This document shows positions 51,629-60,056 of a DNA stretch of 64,000 nucleotides, in pieces (within the stretch, counting starts at the first letter, position 1; every line of letters starts with the position of its first letter). The stretch is from NCBI RefSeq assembly GCF_020215665.1, contig NZ_CP084061.1:5678501-5742500 (forward strand), given 5' to 3'. Origin of the DNA: Blautia parvula (GTDB taxonomy: Bacteria; Bacillota; Clostridia; Lachnospirales; Lachnospiraceae). The translations under genes were made by a program, and so were the position numbers. The notes under the pieces were generated by a model. It was given only the letters and a program-made list of their open reading frames with translations, made no database searches and had not been told where the DNA came from.

Positions 51629-52970
51629 AAGACGATACAGTTTAAAAATGAAAGCCACCCTGGTGATGCTGGCAGCCATGGGGATTTCCGTTATCTTTTA
51701 TTATGCTGTAAATTATTTCATAGGCAGTGCCCTGGATTCTTATTTTGCCTCCTCCTCCTATATTGAGCGGCAGACAGATAAGACCGCGGAGGAATTTCAG
51801 GATTATGTAACAAAGAACCAGATTTCTTCTTCGGACACAGAGGCGCTGAATGCGTGGGGGAGTGACAATCCGCTGATATATTATGTGATCTTAAAGGGCG
51901 GAAAGGTCATTTATCCATCGGAATATAAAGAGGATGAAATGATGATTCCGGATGATGCCGCTGAGGATAGCAGTCCCCCCGCAGCAGAGGAGGAGAGTTA
52001 CTATGAGAGTGATTCCCAGTTATATGATATACAGTTTGCAGACGGGGCAGGAAGACTGTATGTGGTGGGCTTTTTCGATTATGAGATTTACGCGGCGGCC
52101 AATTATATAGAGCTCGGTGTGTCGGTGCTGCTGTTTCTCTTTATCTTCTTATTTTTCCTGCAGAGAAAGATCCGATATGTCCATCAGCTTGAGGAAGAGG
52201 TGAAAATTTTAGAGGGCGGCGGAATGGATAAGCAGATCACCGTAAAGGGTGGGGACGAGCTGTCAGAGCTGGCCTTCGGCCTGGAGCAGATGCGGCTCAG
52301 CCTGAATGAAAATATCAGGGAAAAAGAGGAGATCATGGAGGTGAACAACCGCCTGGTCACAGGTATGGCCCATGACCTGCGCACACCGCTCACCGCCCTC
52401 CTTCTGTACACAGAACTGCTGTCCCAGGGAAAATACAAAGATGAGAAGGAGATGGAGCAGTATCTGAAAAAGACAGCACACAAGGCAAATCAGATAAAAC
52501 AGATGTCAGATGACCTGTTTGAACGGTTCTACATTACAAAAAATGAAGACATTATGCTGGAGGTACCGGAAAAGCTGTGCTATATTTTTGAGAACAGACT
52601 CTCTGACCTTGTTATGTTTCTGCACAGCCAGGGATTCCGGGTGGATTGCGATACTGACTGGCCGGAAGTAAAACTTTCTGTCCTGCCTGAATACATGGAC
52701 AGAATCCTGGATAATATTGCGTCCAATCTGCTCAAATACGCGGATAAGACAGAGCCTGTCACCATTGTGTTTTCCATGCAGGACCAGCCGGAAAAACAGA
52801 TCACAATGATCATAAGAAATAAAATTGATCAAAACCCTGAGGATGTCAGCAGCACATGTGTGGGAGTTGCCAATATAGAGCAGATGATGCACAAAATGAA
52901 AGGAACCTGCAAGGTGGAAAATGACGGGCAGTTCTATGAAATAAGTCTGGTATTTCCCGCATATGAATAG
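51621..52970 (+). CDS. Sensor histidine kinase
   Basis: The 449-residue kinase has two membrane helices (about 12-32 and 160-180) flanking an acidic extracellular domain (about 33-158; DDAAEDSSPPAAEEES). A HAMP-like linker follows, then a HisKA domain with GMAHDLRTPLTALLLYTE and a HATPase domain near the C terminus. The N box is DNIASNLLKYAD. Glycine boxes are shortened, which is common in this group. The likely start is TTG 51621, overlapping the regulator gene and well spaced from GGGAAGGGG; ATG 51648 has no ribosome site. Confidence 0.85.
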   Translation: MCKRRYSLKMKATLVMLAAMGISVIFYYAVNYFIGSALDSYFASSSYIERQTDKTAEEFQDYVTKNQISSSDTEALNAWGSDNPLIYYVILKGGKVIYPSEYKEDEMMIPDDAAEDSSPPAAEEESYYESDSQLYDIQFADGAGRLYVVGFFDYEIYAAANYIELGVSVLLFLFIFLFFLQRKIRYVHQLEEEVKILEGGGMDKQITVKGGDELSELAFGLEQMRLSLNENIREKEEIMEVNNRLVTGMAHDLRTPLTALLLYTELLSQGKYKDEKEMEQYLKKTAHKANQIKQMSDDLFERFYITKNEDIMLEVPEKLCYIFENRLSDLVMFLHSQGFRVDCDTDWPEVKLSVLPEYMDRILDNIASNLLKYADKTEPVTIVFSMQDQPEKQITMIIRNKIDQNPEDVSSTCVGVANIEQMMHKMKGTCKVENDGQFYEISLVFPAYE

Positions 52971-53123
52971 TTGCCGGCAGCCTTTAGGATGGCAAAAGAA
53001 ATCCGGAAAGACTGAATGTGGGCATACGACAGAAAAAGAAAAAATGCTGAGCGGAGAATTCTATGACACACGCGACCAACAACTGCGTGCCATGAGCAGC
53101 CGGGCAGGGGAAAAGCGGTTTGA

Positions 53124-53152
53124 TTGCGCATGTTGCCGGGATATGTTATATT
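53124..53152 (+). promoter_or_regulatory. Promoter of the nitroreductase gene
   Basis: TTGCGC (53124-53129) and TATATT (53147-53152) have a 17-bp spacer. The preceding gap (52971-53123) shows nothing else of note. Confidence 0.55.
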
Positions 53153-53203
53153 CTAGGGAGAGACAGCCGTGGAAGAAATCATTATTTAGAAAAGGAGCTT
53201 ACT

Positions 53204-53749
53204 ATGGATTTTGAAACTTTACAGTTAAAGCGTGAAAGCTGCAGGGTTTACAGTGATAAACCCGTCTCTCGTGAAACCCTGACACATCTGGTGGATGTGG
53301 CCCGCCTGTCGCCCAGCGGGTGCAATGCCCAGCCGTGGCATTTTATTGTTGTGGATGAGCCGGAGGCACATGACAAACTGGCAGAGGCATTTGATGACAA
53401 CGGCCTGACCGGGTGTCCCTGGGGAGACCGTGTGCCGGCTTACATCATGATCGTGGAGGAGGAAGCACACCTTATGCCGGGGGTGGGAGAACGCTACGGT
53501 TCCCAGCATTTTGCGCAGATGGATATCGGCATGGCGGCCATGGCGCTGTGTTATGAGGCTGCATCCATGGGACTGGGAACGTGTATGATCGGTACGATGA
53601 ACCAGGAAAAACTGCATCAGTATTTTGGGATACCCGCCGGGCGGGTGATACGGCTGATCATAACTGTGGGCTATCCTGCCAAAGAAGGGGAACCGCGGCG
53701 GAAGAAACGCAAGAGCCTGGATGAGATTTTAAGTTATAATCACTGGTAA
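53204..53749 (+). CDS. Nitroreductase-family oxidoreductase
   Basis: The 181-residue flavoprotein begins with the family opening FETLQLKRESCRVYSDKPVS and has SPSGCNAQPWHFIVVDEPE, which contacts FMN. A later segment is MAALCYEAASMGLGTCMIGT-like (MAALCYEAASMGLGT is read as MALCYEAASMGLGT). It ends with VGYPAKEGEPRRKKRKSLDE. Such enzymes reduce nitro groups, quinones or other acceptors with NAD(P)H. ATG 53204 follows AAAAGGAGC; a longer in-frame start at 53120 lies in the promoter. Confidence 0.9.
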   Translation: MDFETLQLKRESCRVYSDKPVSRETLTHLVDVARLSPSGCNAQPWHFIVVDEPEAHDKLAEAFDDNGLTGCPWGDRVPAYIMIVEEEAHLMPGVGERYGSQHFAQMDIGMAAMALCYEAASMGLGTCMIGTMNQEKLHQYFGIPAGRVIRLIITVGYPAKEGEPRRKKRKSLDEILSYNHW

Positions 53750-53783
53750 TGGCAAAGTGCCTTTTGTCGGAAATGGAAAGTAA

Positions 53784-53945
53784 CTGCTGTCAGACATAGA
53801 CACGATTTTCCCGGCAGGGGTAAAGCACTGGCACGGCGCTGCGAAGGACTGCTGGTTTGCCCATCTGGCAGTGGAAGTACCGGGAGTGGAAATCACAAAT
53901 GAATGATGCGAGCCGGTGTATGACGTTGGGTATGGGAATCTGTAG
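53784..53945 (+). pseudogene. Decayed C-terminal part of a cupin protein
   Basis: From 53799 the frame reads DTIFPAGVKHWHGAAKDCWF, then AHLAVEVPGVEITNE, which is a conserved cupin block of the carboxymuconolactone decarboxylase-associated cupin type. An in-frame TGA (53904-53906) stands where a Trp codon (TGG) is expected, and CEPVYD continues after it. There is no start codon or N-terminal half. It lies between the nitroreductase and isomerase genes. Confidence 0.65.
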
Positions 53946-54026
53946 GAGAATGTGCCCAGTCGAAAATGGAATTGTGATTTTTTCCGTTATCGGATATAAT
54001 TGAAAAAAAGATTTCGGAGGAATCAT

Positions 54027-54536
54027 ATGGAACCTAAGGTAATATTGGTAGATTATCTGGATAATCCTTTGGGTGAGATGAAGAAAGGGGCAGCACATGC
54101 ATCCCCGCATCTGCACCGCGCTTTTTCTGTGTTTTTGTACCATGACGGAAAAATACTTCTGCAGAAAAGAGCAGAGAATAAGTATCACTGCGGCGGTCTG
54201 TGGACAAACACCTGCTGTTCCCACCCGAGGCCCGGAGAAATAACACTGGATGCTGCCCGCAGAAGATTAGACGAAGAGATGAAGATCCATGTCAAAAGAT
54301 TAGAAGAGATATATTCTTTTGTGTACTATTATAAGTTTGACAATGGTATCTGTGAGTTTGAATTTGACCATGTGATCATGGGGGAATATTACGGAAGCTA
54401 TAAACTGGATCCGAAAGAAGCAGAAGCAGCAGTGTGGATGGAAAAAACAGAGTTACTGGAGGATATGCAGGCAAACCCACAGAAATATACACCGTGGTTT
54501 TTGACCTGTGCCGTGGAAGTTTTGAAGAGAATATGA
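54027..54536 (+). CDS. idi: Isopentenyl-diphosphate isomerase, type I (Nudix fold)
   Basis: The 169-residue protein interconverts isopentenyl and dimethylallyl diphosphate, the isoprenoid building blocks. The type I hallmarks are HRAFSVFLYHDGKILLQKRA, WTNTCCSHPRPGE with the catalytic Cys, and the Nudix helix AARRRLDEEM. The second catalytic acid lies in the FEFDHVIMGEY segment. ATG 54027 follows CGGAGGAATC. It is monocistronic with its own terminator; a related Nudix hydrolase is unlikely given TNTCCSHP. Confidence 0.9.
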   Translation: MEPKVILVDYLDNPLGEMKKGAAHASPHLHRAFSVFLYHDGKILLQKRAENKYHCGGLWTNTCCSHPRPGEITLDAARRRLDEEMKIHVKRLEEIYSFVYYYKFDNGICEFEFDHVIMGEYYGSYKLDPKEAEAAVWMEKTELLEDMQANPQKYTPWFLTCAVEVLKRI

Positions 54537-54540
54537 TTTG

Positions 54541-54572
54541 GAGAGTGCTGTCGCCGGCACTCTCTTTTTTTT
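54541..54572 (+). terminator. Rho-independent terminator of idi
   Basis: GAGAGTGC (54541-54548) pairs with GCACTCTC (54557-54564), followed by eight T. It touches the end of the convergent LysR gene. Confidence 0.9.
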
Positions 54573-55482
54573 AATTCGGTTCTTTGGAGACGGGAGAGAG
54601 TCCATGCTCCATAAAATACTGGTACAGCATATCTGCCTGGTGGGGGATAGTTACGTTTTTCAGCCGTACGATCCCGATCGTCGTGCACATTGCTTCATAA
54701 AACGGAATACAGATAAGATTCGGAAAGATTCTCCGGTTCATCATGATCTTGGGCAGTATTGTAATGCCGATACCCTCGTCCACCATATTGAGCAGATGCA
54801 GATGTCTGGATGTCATATTTGTGATGTTAGGAGAAAAGTCTGCTTTTGCAAACTGATCCATACACAACTGATAAATATCTGATTCACATCCAAGGATAAC
54901 AAAAGGATAATCATGGAGTTTCCTCAGGGAAAGCGGCCCTTTTCCCAGGGTCTCAGCATGCTTTTTGGAACAGACAAGTGTGAATCGGTCCTCATGGATG
55001 GGGGCAAAGTCAAATTGGTCTGTGTTCAGGTAGTTGAGCCTCAGTATGGAGAGGTTTATTTTTTTGGCTAGAAGCAGGTGTAAGAGCTCCTGCTGGCTTG
55101 CTTCTGTAATATTGATTTGGATATTATGCATATTTTCCTGAAAAACGGCCAATTGCTTGGCAATGTGGTAGTCCTGCAGCAGAGGGAGGGTACCGAAGTA
55201 AATATTCTCGGTCACAATGTCTTTGGACAGACCGGACAAGTGCGCCACCATGTCTGAATAAGTATTCACAAAGATTCTGGCATAAGTCAAAAACATCTCA
55301 CCTCCCGGGGTCAGAGAGACCTTATTGTTGGAACGAAGAAATAAAGGCAGGCCAAGTTCTGTTTCCAGGGACTTGATTTGTTTAGAGAGAGAGGATTGGG
55401 AAATATACATTTCATCGGCAGCAGCGGAGAATCCTCCGAATTCGCATATAGCCAGAAAAAATTTAACCTGTAAAATTGTCAT
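54571..55482 (-). CDS. LysR-family regulator of the decarboxylase cluster
   Basis: The 303-residue regulator has the LysR winged helix (LQVKFFLAICEFGGFSAAAD, SQSSLSKQIKSLETELGLPL, RSNNKVSLTPGGEMFL) and a periplasmic-binding-like effector domain. It starts at ATG 55482 after GGGAGGG. It is divergent from the UbiD-like decarboxylase operon, the classical LysR arrangement, and likely activates it in response to an aromatic acid. Confidence 0.9.
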   Translation of the reverse strand: MTILQVKFFLAICEFGGFSAAADEMYISQSSLSKQIKSLETELGLPLFLRSNNKVSLTPGGEMFLTYARIFVNTYSDMVAHLSGLSKDIVTENIYFGTLPLLQDYHIAKQLAVFQENMHNIQINITEASQQELLHLLLAKKINLSILRLNYLNTDQFDFAPIHEDRFTLVCSKKHAETLGKGPLSLRKLHDYPFVILGCESDIYQLCMDQFAKADFSPNITNMTSRHLHLLNMVDEGIGITILPKIMMNRRIFPNLICIPFYEAMCTTIGIVRLKNVTIPHQADMLYQYFMEHGLSPVSKEPN

Positions 55483-55567
55483 GATTACCCTCCCGTACTG
55501 GCAGACAGCTTTTCAATATTAGAATACCACACTTTTAACAATATATAAAACTAGTTGGTATTACCAT

Positions 55568-55714
55568 AATTCACTAAGTATAACATAGCAAAATTCGGGA
55601 AAATTGCAATTCTGATTTGGAATGACCAGGTTCCTAAAGTGAATTGTGCACAAAAAAACAGAGTGATACAATAAGCGCGTAGTAAAGGATGTGTAAAACC
55701 AACGTCGACATTGG
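55568..55714 (+). promoter_or_regulatory. Divergent control region and promoter of the decarboxylase operon
   Basis: TTGTGC (55644-55649) and TACAAT (55667-55672) have a 17-bp spacer. AATTCAC (55568-55574) and GTGAATT (55639-55645) form an inverted pair, the second on the -35 box. AATTGCAATT (55602-55611) is a perfect palindrome, and CCAACGTCGACATTGG (55699-55714) is a near-palindrome downstream. Any of these may be LysR sites. Confidence 0.5.
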
Positions 55715-55758
55715 CATCATTTTAACAAGTGCATGAAACAGGTAAAGGAGGAACTGAA

Positions 55759-57189
55759 GTGGCTAAAGTGTATAAAGATTTAAGAAGCTTTTTGGCAACC
55801 CTGGAGAAGGAAGGACAGTTGGTCCGCATAAAAGATGAAGTTATGCCTGAACCGGATATTGCATCTGCAGGACGCGCAGCTGCAAATATCAAAAACGGAC
55901 CGGCAGTATTGTTTGAGAAAGTCAAAGGATATAAAGGAAGGGTTGTCACGAATGTACATGGTTCGTGGGCTAATCACGCGTTAATGATGGGTCTGCCCAA
56001 GGATACGCCTACCAAGGAACAGTTTTTTGAGCTGGACCGCAGATGGGACAAATATCCGGTACAGCCAAATATACTTAAAAGGGAGGAAGCGCCCTGCAAG
56101 GAGAATGTGATTGATAAAAATATTAACCTTTTTGATGTCCTTCCTCTTTATAGGATCAATGACCAGGATGCGGGCTTTTTCATCTCTAAAGGGGCTGTGG
56201 TTACAGCAGACCCGGAAGAACCCGGCAATTTTGATAAGATGAATATGGGCATATACCGGATTCAGGTTAAAGACAAAGACCGTATCGGAATCCAGGCTCT
56301 GGCTTTCCACGATATCGCTGTTCAGTTGGAAAAGGCTGAGAGAAAGAATGAGAAGCTTCCGATTGCCATCACGATCGGCAACAGCCCACTCGTTTCGTTT
56401 ATGGCCTCCACACCGATCGGATACAAACAGAATGAATATGAGTTTGTGGGCGCTCTCCAGGATGGAGTCCCGACAGATATCGTAAAATCAGATCTGTATG
56501 AGCACCTTTATGTGCCAGCAGGCTCAGAGGTAGTTCTGGAAGGGTATATTGAGCCGAGAGTACGTGAGCCGGAAGGCCCGTTTGGTGAATTCCCGGGTTC
56601 CTATTCAGGATGCAGGAACCAGTGCGTAGCCAAAATTGAAAGAATCACACACAGAACAAATCCTATTTTTGAAAATCTGTATCTGGGTATTCCGTGGACG
56701 GAGATTGATTACCTGATGGCACTGAACACATCAGTTCCGCTGTTTAAACAGGTGAAAGAGAGTATCCCGGAGCTGGTTGCCCTGAACGCCATGTACTCAC
56801 ATGGCATGGGTGTCATTATTTCCACTAAATGCCGTTATGGCGGATATGGCAAGGGCGTTGCATTCCGCCTGCTGTCCACACCTCATGGCATGCCGTATTC
56901 AAAAATCATAATCGTGGTGGATGAATTTGTGGATCCGTTTAATCTGGAACAGGTAATGTGGGCGCTGACCACCAGGGTAAAACCGGATAAGGATGTGGCA
57001 ATCATACCGAACTGTCCTGGTATGCCGCTGGATCCGTCTTCTGTTCCGGCCGGTATGCATACAAAGATGATCATAGATGCCACCACGCCGGTTGCTCCGG
57101 AGCCGAATCCGAGAGAGGTAGAACTTCTTGATCCGCCGGTTAAGACAGAGGAATATTCCAAGATTATCCGCGAATTATTTAAAAATTAA
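55759..57189 (+). CDS. UbiD-family hydroxyarylic acid decarboxylase, large catalytic subunit
   Basis: The 476-residue protein is a UbiD-type decarboxylase that uses prenylated FMN to remove CO2 from aromatic acids. Family marks are VYKDLRSFLATLEKEGQLVR, VTNVHGSWANHALMMGLPKD, the conserved EGPFGEFPGSYSG, and NCPGMPLDPSSVPAGMHTKM. Length matches the C subunits of non-oxidative 4-hydroxybenzoate, vanillate and gallate decarboxylases. It starts at GTG 55759 after AAAGGAGGA. The cofactor maker (58939) and accessory subunits follow in the same direction. The aromatic substrate cannot be fixed by sequence alone. Confidence 0.9.
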   Translation: MAKVYKDLRSFLATLEKEGQLVRIKDEVMPEPDIASAGRAAANIKNGPAVLFEKVKGYKGRVVTNVHGSWANHALMMGLPKDTPTKEQFFELDRRWDKYPVQPNILKREEAPCKENVIDKNINLFDVLPLYRINDQDAGFFISKGAVVTADPEEPGNFDKMNMGIYRIQVKDKDRIGIQALAFHDIAVQLEKAERKNEKLPIAITIGNSPLVSFMASTPIGYKQNEYEFVGALQDGVPTDIVKSDLYEHLYVPAGSEVVLEGYIEPRVREPEGPFGEFPGSYSGCRNQCVAKIERITHRTNPIFENLYLGIPWTEIDYLMALNTSVPLFKQVKESIPELVALNAMYSHGMGVIISTKCRYGGYGKGVAFRLLSTPHGMPYSKIIIVVDEFVDPFNLEQVMWALTTRVKPDKDVAIIPNCPGMPLDPSSVPAGMHTKMIIDATTPVAPEPNPREVELLDPPVKTEEYSKIIRELFKN

Positions 57190-57212
57190 GGTAGAAATAA
57201 GGAGGTAATAAG

Positions 57213-57419
57213 ATGATTTGTCCGCGTTGTGATAGTAATAAAGTAAGAAAAATGGTTGATTCTCCGGTGGGAAAGGTATGGGAGGTTTATCTCTGTGAGG
57301 AATGCTTTTATTCCTGGCGTTCTACAGAAACGATCAATATCCACGAAAAATTTAAGCTGGATAAAGAAAAAATACCGACCATGCAGGTAATTCCGCCCGT
57401 TCCGCCTCTGGACAAATAG
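57213..57419 (+). CDS. Small zinc-ribbon subunit of the decarboxylase (VdcD/ShdD type)
   Basis: The 68-residue protein has CPRCDSNKV near the N terminus and CEECFYSW further on, two CxxC pairs expected to bind one zinc. The middle, SPVGKVWEVYLCEECFYSW, and the end, PTMQVIPPVPPLDK, match the D subunits of the B-C-D phenolic acid decarboxylase systems. It starts after AAGGAGGTAAT, 23 bp behind the catalytic subunit. Confidence 0.85.
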   Translation: MICPRCDSNKVRKMVDSPVGKVWEVYLCEECFYSWRSTETINIHEKFKLDKEKIPTMQVIPPVPPLDK

Positions 57420-57446
57420 TCCGAAGGAAAATCGTCAGTCTTCATA

Positions 57447-57484
57447 TGTGCCGGACGTAACTGTTATAGTCCGGCACATTTTTT
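57447..57484 (+). terminator. Internal terminator between decarboxylase subunits and permease
   Basis: TGTGCCGGAC (57447-57456) pairs perfectly with GTCCGGCACA (57469-57478), followed by six T. Genes downstream would be read only by read-through or from an unseen promoter. Confidence 0.85.
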
Positions 57485-57532
57485 CTGGTCACAGGGCATT
57501 ATGTGGCCGTTTATAAAGAAGAGGGTAAAAGA

Positions 57533-58909
57533 ATGAAAACAAAAAAAATTGGTTTTATCGCGGGTATACTGGTAGCTCTGATCATCCATTTCCTGCCGCT
57601 GCAGGGTATCGAGTCTGCAGGACAGACATGTCTGGCACTGACCCTTATGACAGTTGTCTGGTGGGCAACCCAGGTCGCACAGTCCGGTTATGTGGGCGGC
57701 ATCTATCTGATACTTTTGATCGTACTCGGCGTGGCAGAGCCGGAGCTTGTTTTTAAATCCTGGACAGGTTCTACCATGTATCTGATCATCGGAGCATACC
57801 TGATCGCTTCCGCAGTCAAAGATTCCGGTTTGGGGGAGCGCATTGCGTATGCTTTTATCATTAAATTTGTACGTTCCTACAGAGGGATTCTCATATCTAT
57901 TTTTGTGCTGACCTTTATTATGAGTATTCTGATTCCCCATCCATGGCCGAGGGCTTTTCTGATCATGTCTGTAATGGCAGTTGTGGTGAAGAGTGCCAAG
58001 ATGCCAAAAGAGGATGCCGTTAAAGTGGGGTTTACCGTATTTGCGGCATCTGTGCCGGTTTCCCTTATTTTTCTCACCGGTGACAGTATTATCAATCCCC
58101 TGGCAGTTGCCAACTCAGGTGTGGACTTAGACTGGCTGGGCTGGTTTAAAGTTATGGGGCTGCCGGCGATCGTAGCTTCTGTTTTGACACTGCTTCTCAT
58201 CCTTGTTCTGTTTAAGCCATCCAAAGAGCTGGAAATCAATCTGGACGAGGTGAAAGAAAAACAAAATTCTTTAGGTCCTTTATCCACCCTGGAAAAGAGA
58301 ACTGCTGTCTGGCTGGTAATCGCCATTGTACTGTGGGCGACGGATTCCATTCACGGTATCAATATCGGCTGGGTAACCTTGGGTGTTGCCATGTTCATGA
58401 GTATGCCGGTCATTGGCGAAGTCCTGACCGCAAAATCCTGGGGTGAAGTACCTGTGCATGTGCTGATCTTCCTGACATCAGCCATGACGATCGGGACTGT
58501 GGGAGGCGCCACAGGGATGAACGAATGGCTGGCAAAGACAATTCTGCCATCCACAATACCAAATAATCCACTGGTGTTGGCAGCGTTTATCGCGCTGATT
58601 GCTATGATCATACATATGTTTATGGGTTCTGTTATCGCGGTTATGGGCGTAGCCATCCCGGCACTCATGGCGTTTACCTCTCCTATGGGAATTAACCCGC
58701 TGGTAACGACCTTGATCGTGTATACGGCGGTGGCGATACATTATATCCTTCCGTTCCATCATTTGAATATGCTGGTAGGACAGGGGGAAGAGAACGGTAT
58801 GTATACCCAGAAAGAGACGATCCGTCTTGGCATTCCGCTGACGGTAGTGGTATTCATTGTGACTGTCCTGGTGGAGATCCCGTGGTGGAAACTTCTCGGC
58901 ATGTTATAA
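57533..58909 (+). CDS. DASS/SLC13-type anion permease
   Basis: The 458-residue membrane protein has around eleven hydrophobic segments and family stretches such as TVVWWATQVAQSGYVGGIYL, VFKSWTGSTMYLIIGAYLIA, SILIPHPWPRAFLIMSVMAV and PFHHLNMLVGQGEENGMY. DASS permeases move dicarboxylates, sulfate or other anions. Being inside the decarboxylase cluster, it probably takes up the aromatic acid. ATG 57533 follows GAGGGTAAAAG; GTG 57503 is an alternative. Confidence 0.8.
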   Translation: MKTKKIGFIAGILVALIIHFLPLQGIESAGQTCLALTLMTVVWWATQVAQSGYVGGIYLILLIVLGVAEPELVFKSWTGSTMYLIIGAYLIASAVKDSGLGERIAYAFIIKFVRSYRGILISIFVLTFIMSILIPHPWPRAFLIMSVMAVVVKSAKMPKEDAVKVGFTVFAASVPVSLIFLTGDSIINPLAVANSGVDLDWLGWFKVMGLPAIVASVLTLLLILVLFKPSKELEINLDEVKEKQNSLGPLSTLEKRTAVWLVIAIVLWATDSIHGINIGWVTLGVAMFMSMPVIGEVLTAKSWGEVPVHVLIFLTSAMTIGTVGGATGMNEWLAKTILPSTIPNNPLVLAAFIALIAMIIHMFMGSVIAVMGVAIPALMAFTSPMGINPLVTTLIVYTAVAIHYILPFHHLNMLVGQGEENGMYTQKETIRLGIPLTVVVFIVTVLVEIPWWKLLGML

Positions 58910-58938
58910 TTCAATCATTCATAAAAGGTGGTAAAAAC

Positions 58939-59505
58939 ATGAGGATAATCGTAGGAGTGACCGGTGCTTCCGGAGTAGAGATGAGTTATTATCTGGTAAA
59001 GGCTCTGAAGAATATAGAAGGATGCCAGGTGCATCTTATTTTAACAGAAGGTGCAAAGAAGACCTGGAAACTGGAGAGTGATATCCCTCTGATCGACCTG
59101 GTTCTGCTTGCGGATGTTGTCCATGAGGATGAAAATCTGGCAGCAGTGATTTCCAGCGGATCTTATGTGACAGAGGGCATGATCGTCATGCCGTGCAGTA
59201 TGAAGACGCTGGCCGGAATTACGGCGGGATACGCGGAGAATCTTCTGGTGAGAGCTGCGGATGTGTGTCTGAAAGAAGGCAGGAAAGTGGTATTGGTACC
59301 GCGCGAAATGCCGCTTGGAAAAGTACATCTGAGAAATATGAAAGAGGCAGCAGAATTGGGATGTGTGATCATTCCGCCGGTTCTTACCTTCTATAACGGG
59401 CCAAAGAATATTGAGGAACAGATAAACCATATTGTTGGCAAAATACTGATGCAGTTTGGGATTACGCATGAGAAGTTTGTGCCGTGGACAGGAGCAGAGG
59501 AATGA
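58939..59505 (+). CDS. UbiX-like flavin prenyltransferase (decarboxylase B subunit)
   Basis: The 188-residue protein makes the prenylated FMN used by the UbiD-like subunit. The FMN-binding opening MRIIVGVTGASGVEMSYYLV is characteristic, as are MIVMPCSMKTLAGITAGYAE, VPREMPLGKVHLRNMKEAAE and the dimer-interface end PPVLTFYNGPKNIEEQINHI. ATG 58939 follows AAAGGTGG. It overlaps the LpdD-like gene by four bases. Confidence 0.9.
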   Translation: MRIIVGVTGASGVEMSYYLVKALKNIEGCQVHLILTEGAKKTWKLESDIPLIDLVLLADVVHEDENLAAVISSGSYVTEGMIVMPCSMKTLAGITAGYAENLLVRAADVCLKEGRKVVLVPREMPLGKVHLRNMKEAAELGCVIIPPVLTFYNGPKNIEEQINHIVGKILMQFGITHEKFVPWTGAEE

Positions 59506-59894
59506 ATTTGGAAGAATATCATATAACAAAGGCAAGCGGCAGCAAATACCAGATTGAGCTGCTGGCCGTTTTCTGTGGTCCTGATCTCAGTGTCACCATC
59601 TGCGGAGGAACAGGATACCATGTGGGTGCCATCGCCCTGGGGTGTGCCAGACCGATAAAAGAGGGAAGAGAGAGGTCAGCTACGGTCAGTGTTATCTGTG
59701 CGTATGAGCATAAAGATGATGAGGCGGCCAGGCAGTCTGCAAAATATCTGGCAACAACCCTGAAATGCAGGGTGTCTGTGGCAGCCGGCATACACGTGGA
59801 CAATGCATCAGAAGATGAACTGGATCTATTAATGAAAAACAGTGAAGACGCATGCCGCGAACTGGTCAGGGCCGTTATGGATATCAGCGTGTGA
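59502..59894 (+). CDS. LpdD-like accessory protein of UbiD-type decarboxylases
   Basis: The 130-residue protein resembles LpdD, the small product found with gallate decarboxylase LpdC and the UbiX-like LpdB and proposed to help handle prenylated flavin. Visible features are VTICGGTGYHVGAIALGCAR, SATVSVICAYEHKDDEAARQ and TLKCRVSVAAGIHVDNASED. It starts within the end of the UbiX-like gene (ATGA overlap) after AGGAG. It ends the operon before a strong terminator. Confidence 0.8.
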   Translation: MNLEEYHITKASGSKYQIELLAVFCGPDLSVTICGGTGYHVGAIALGCARPIKEGRERSATVSVICAYEHKDDEAARQSAKYLATTLKCRVSVAAGIHVDNASEDELDLLMKNSEDACRELVRAVMDISV

Positions 59895-59934
59895 TGATAA
59901 CTGCAAAAATACCAAAGAATAAATAATACAGGAT

Positions 59935-59995
59935 ACACTCCTCCCCGGATGACAGATGATCCAGAAACTGCCATCCGGGGAGGGGTGTTTTATTG
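59935..59995. terminator. Bidirectional terminator between LpdD and RpiR genes
   Basis: The arms 59935-59951 and 59972-59988 pair over 17 bp with one G:U and are followed by TTTTATT on the plus strand. Confidence 0.85.
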
Positions 59996-60056
59996 TATGC
60001 CATACAATTTTTCTGTATTCGCCATTGGGGAGTACGGAAGGCCGGACCCCCACATC

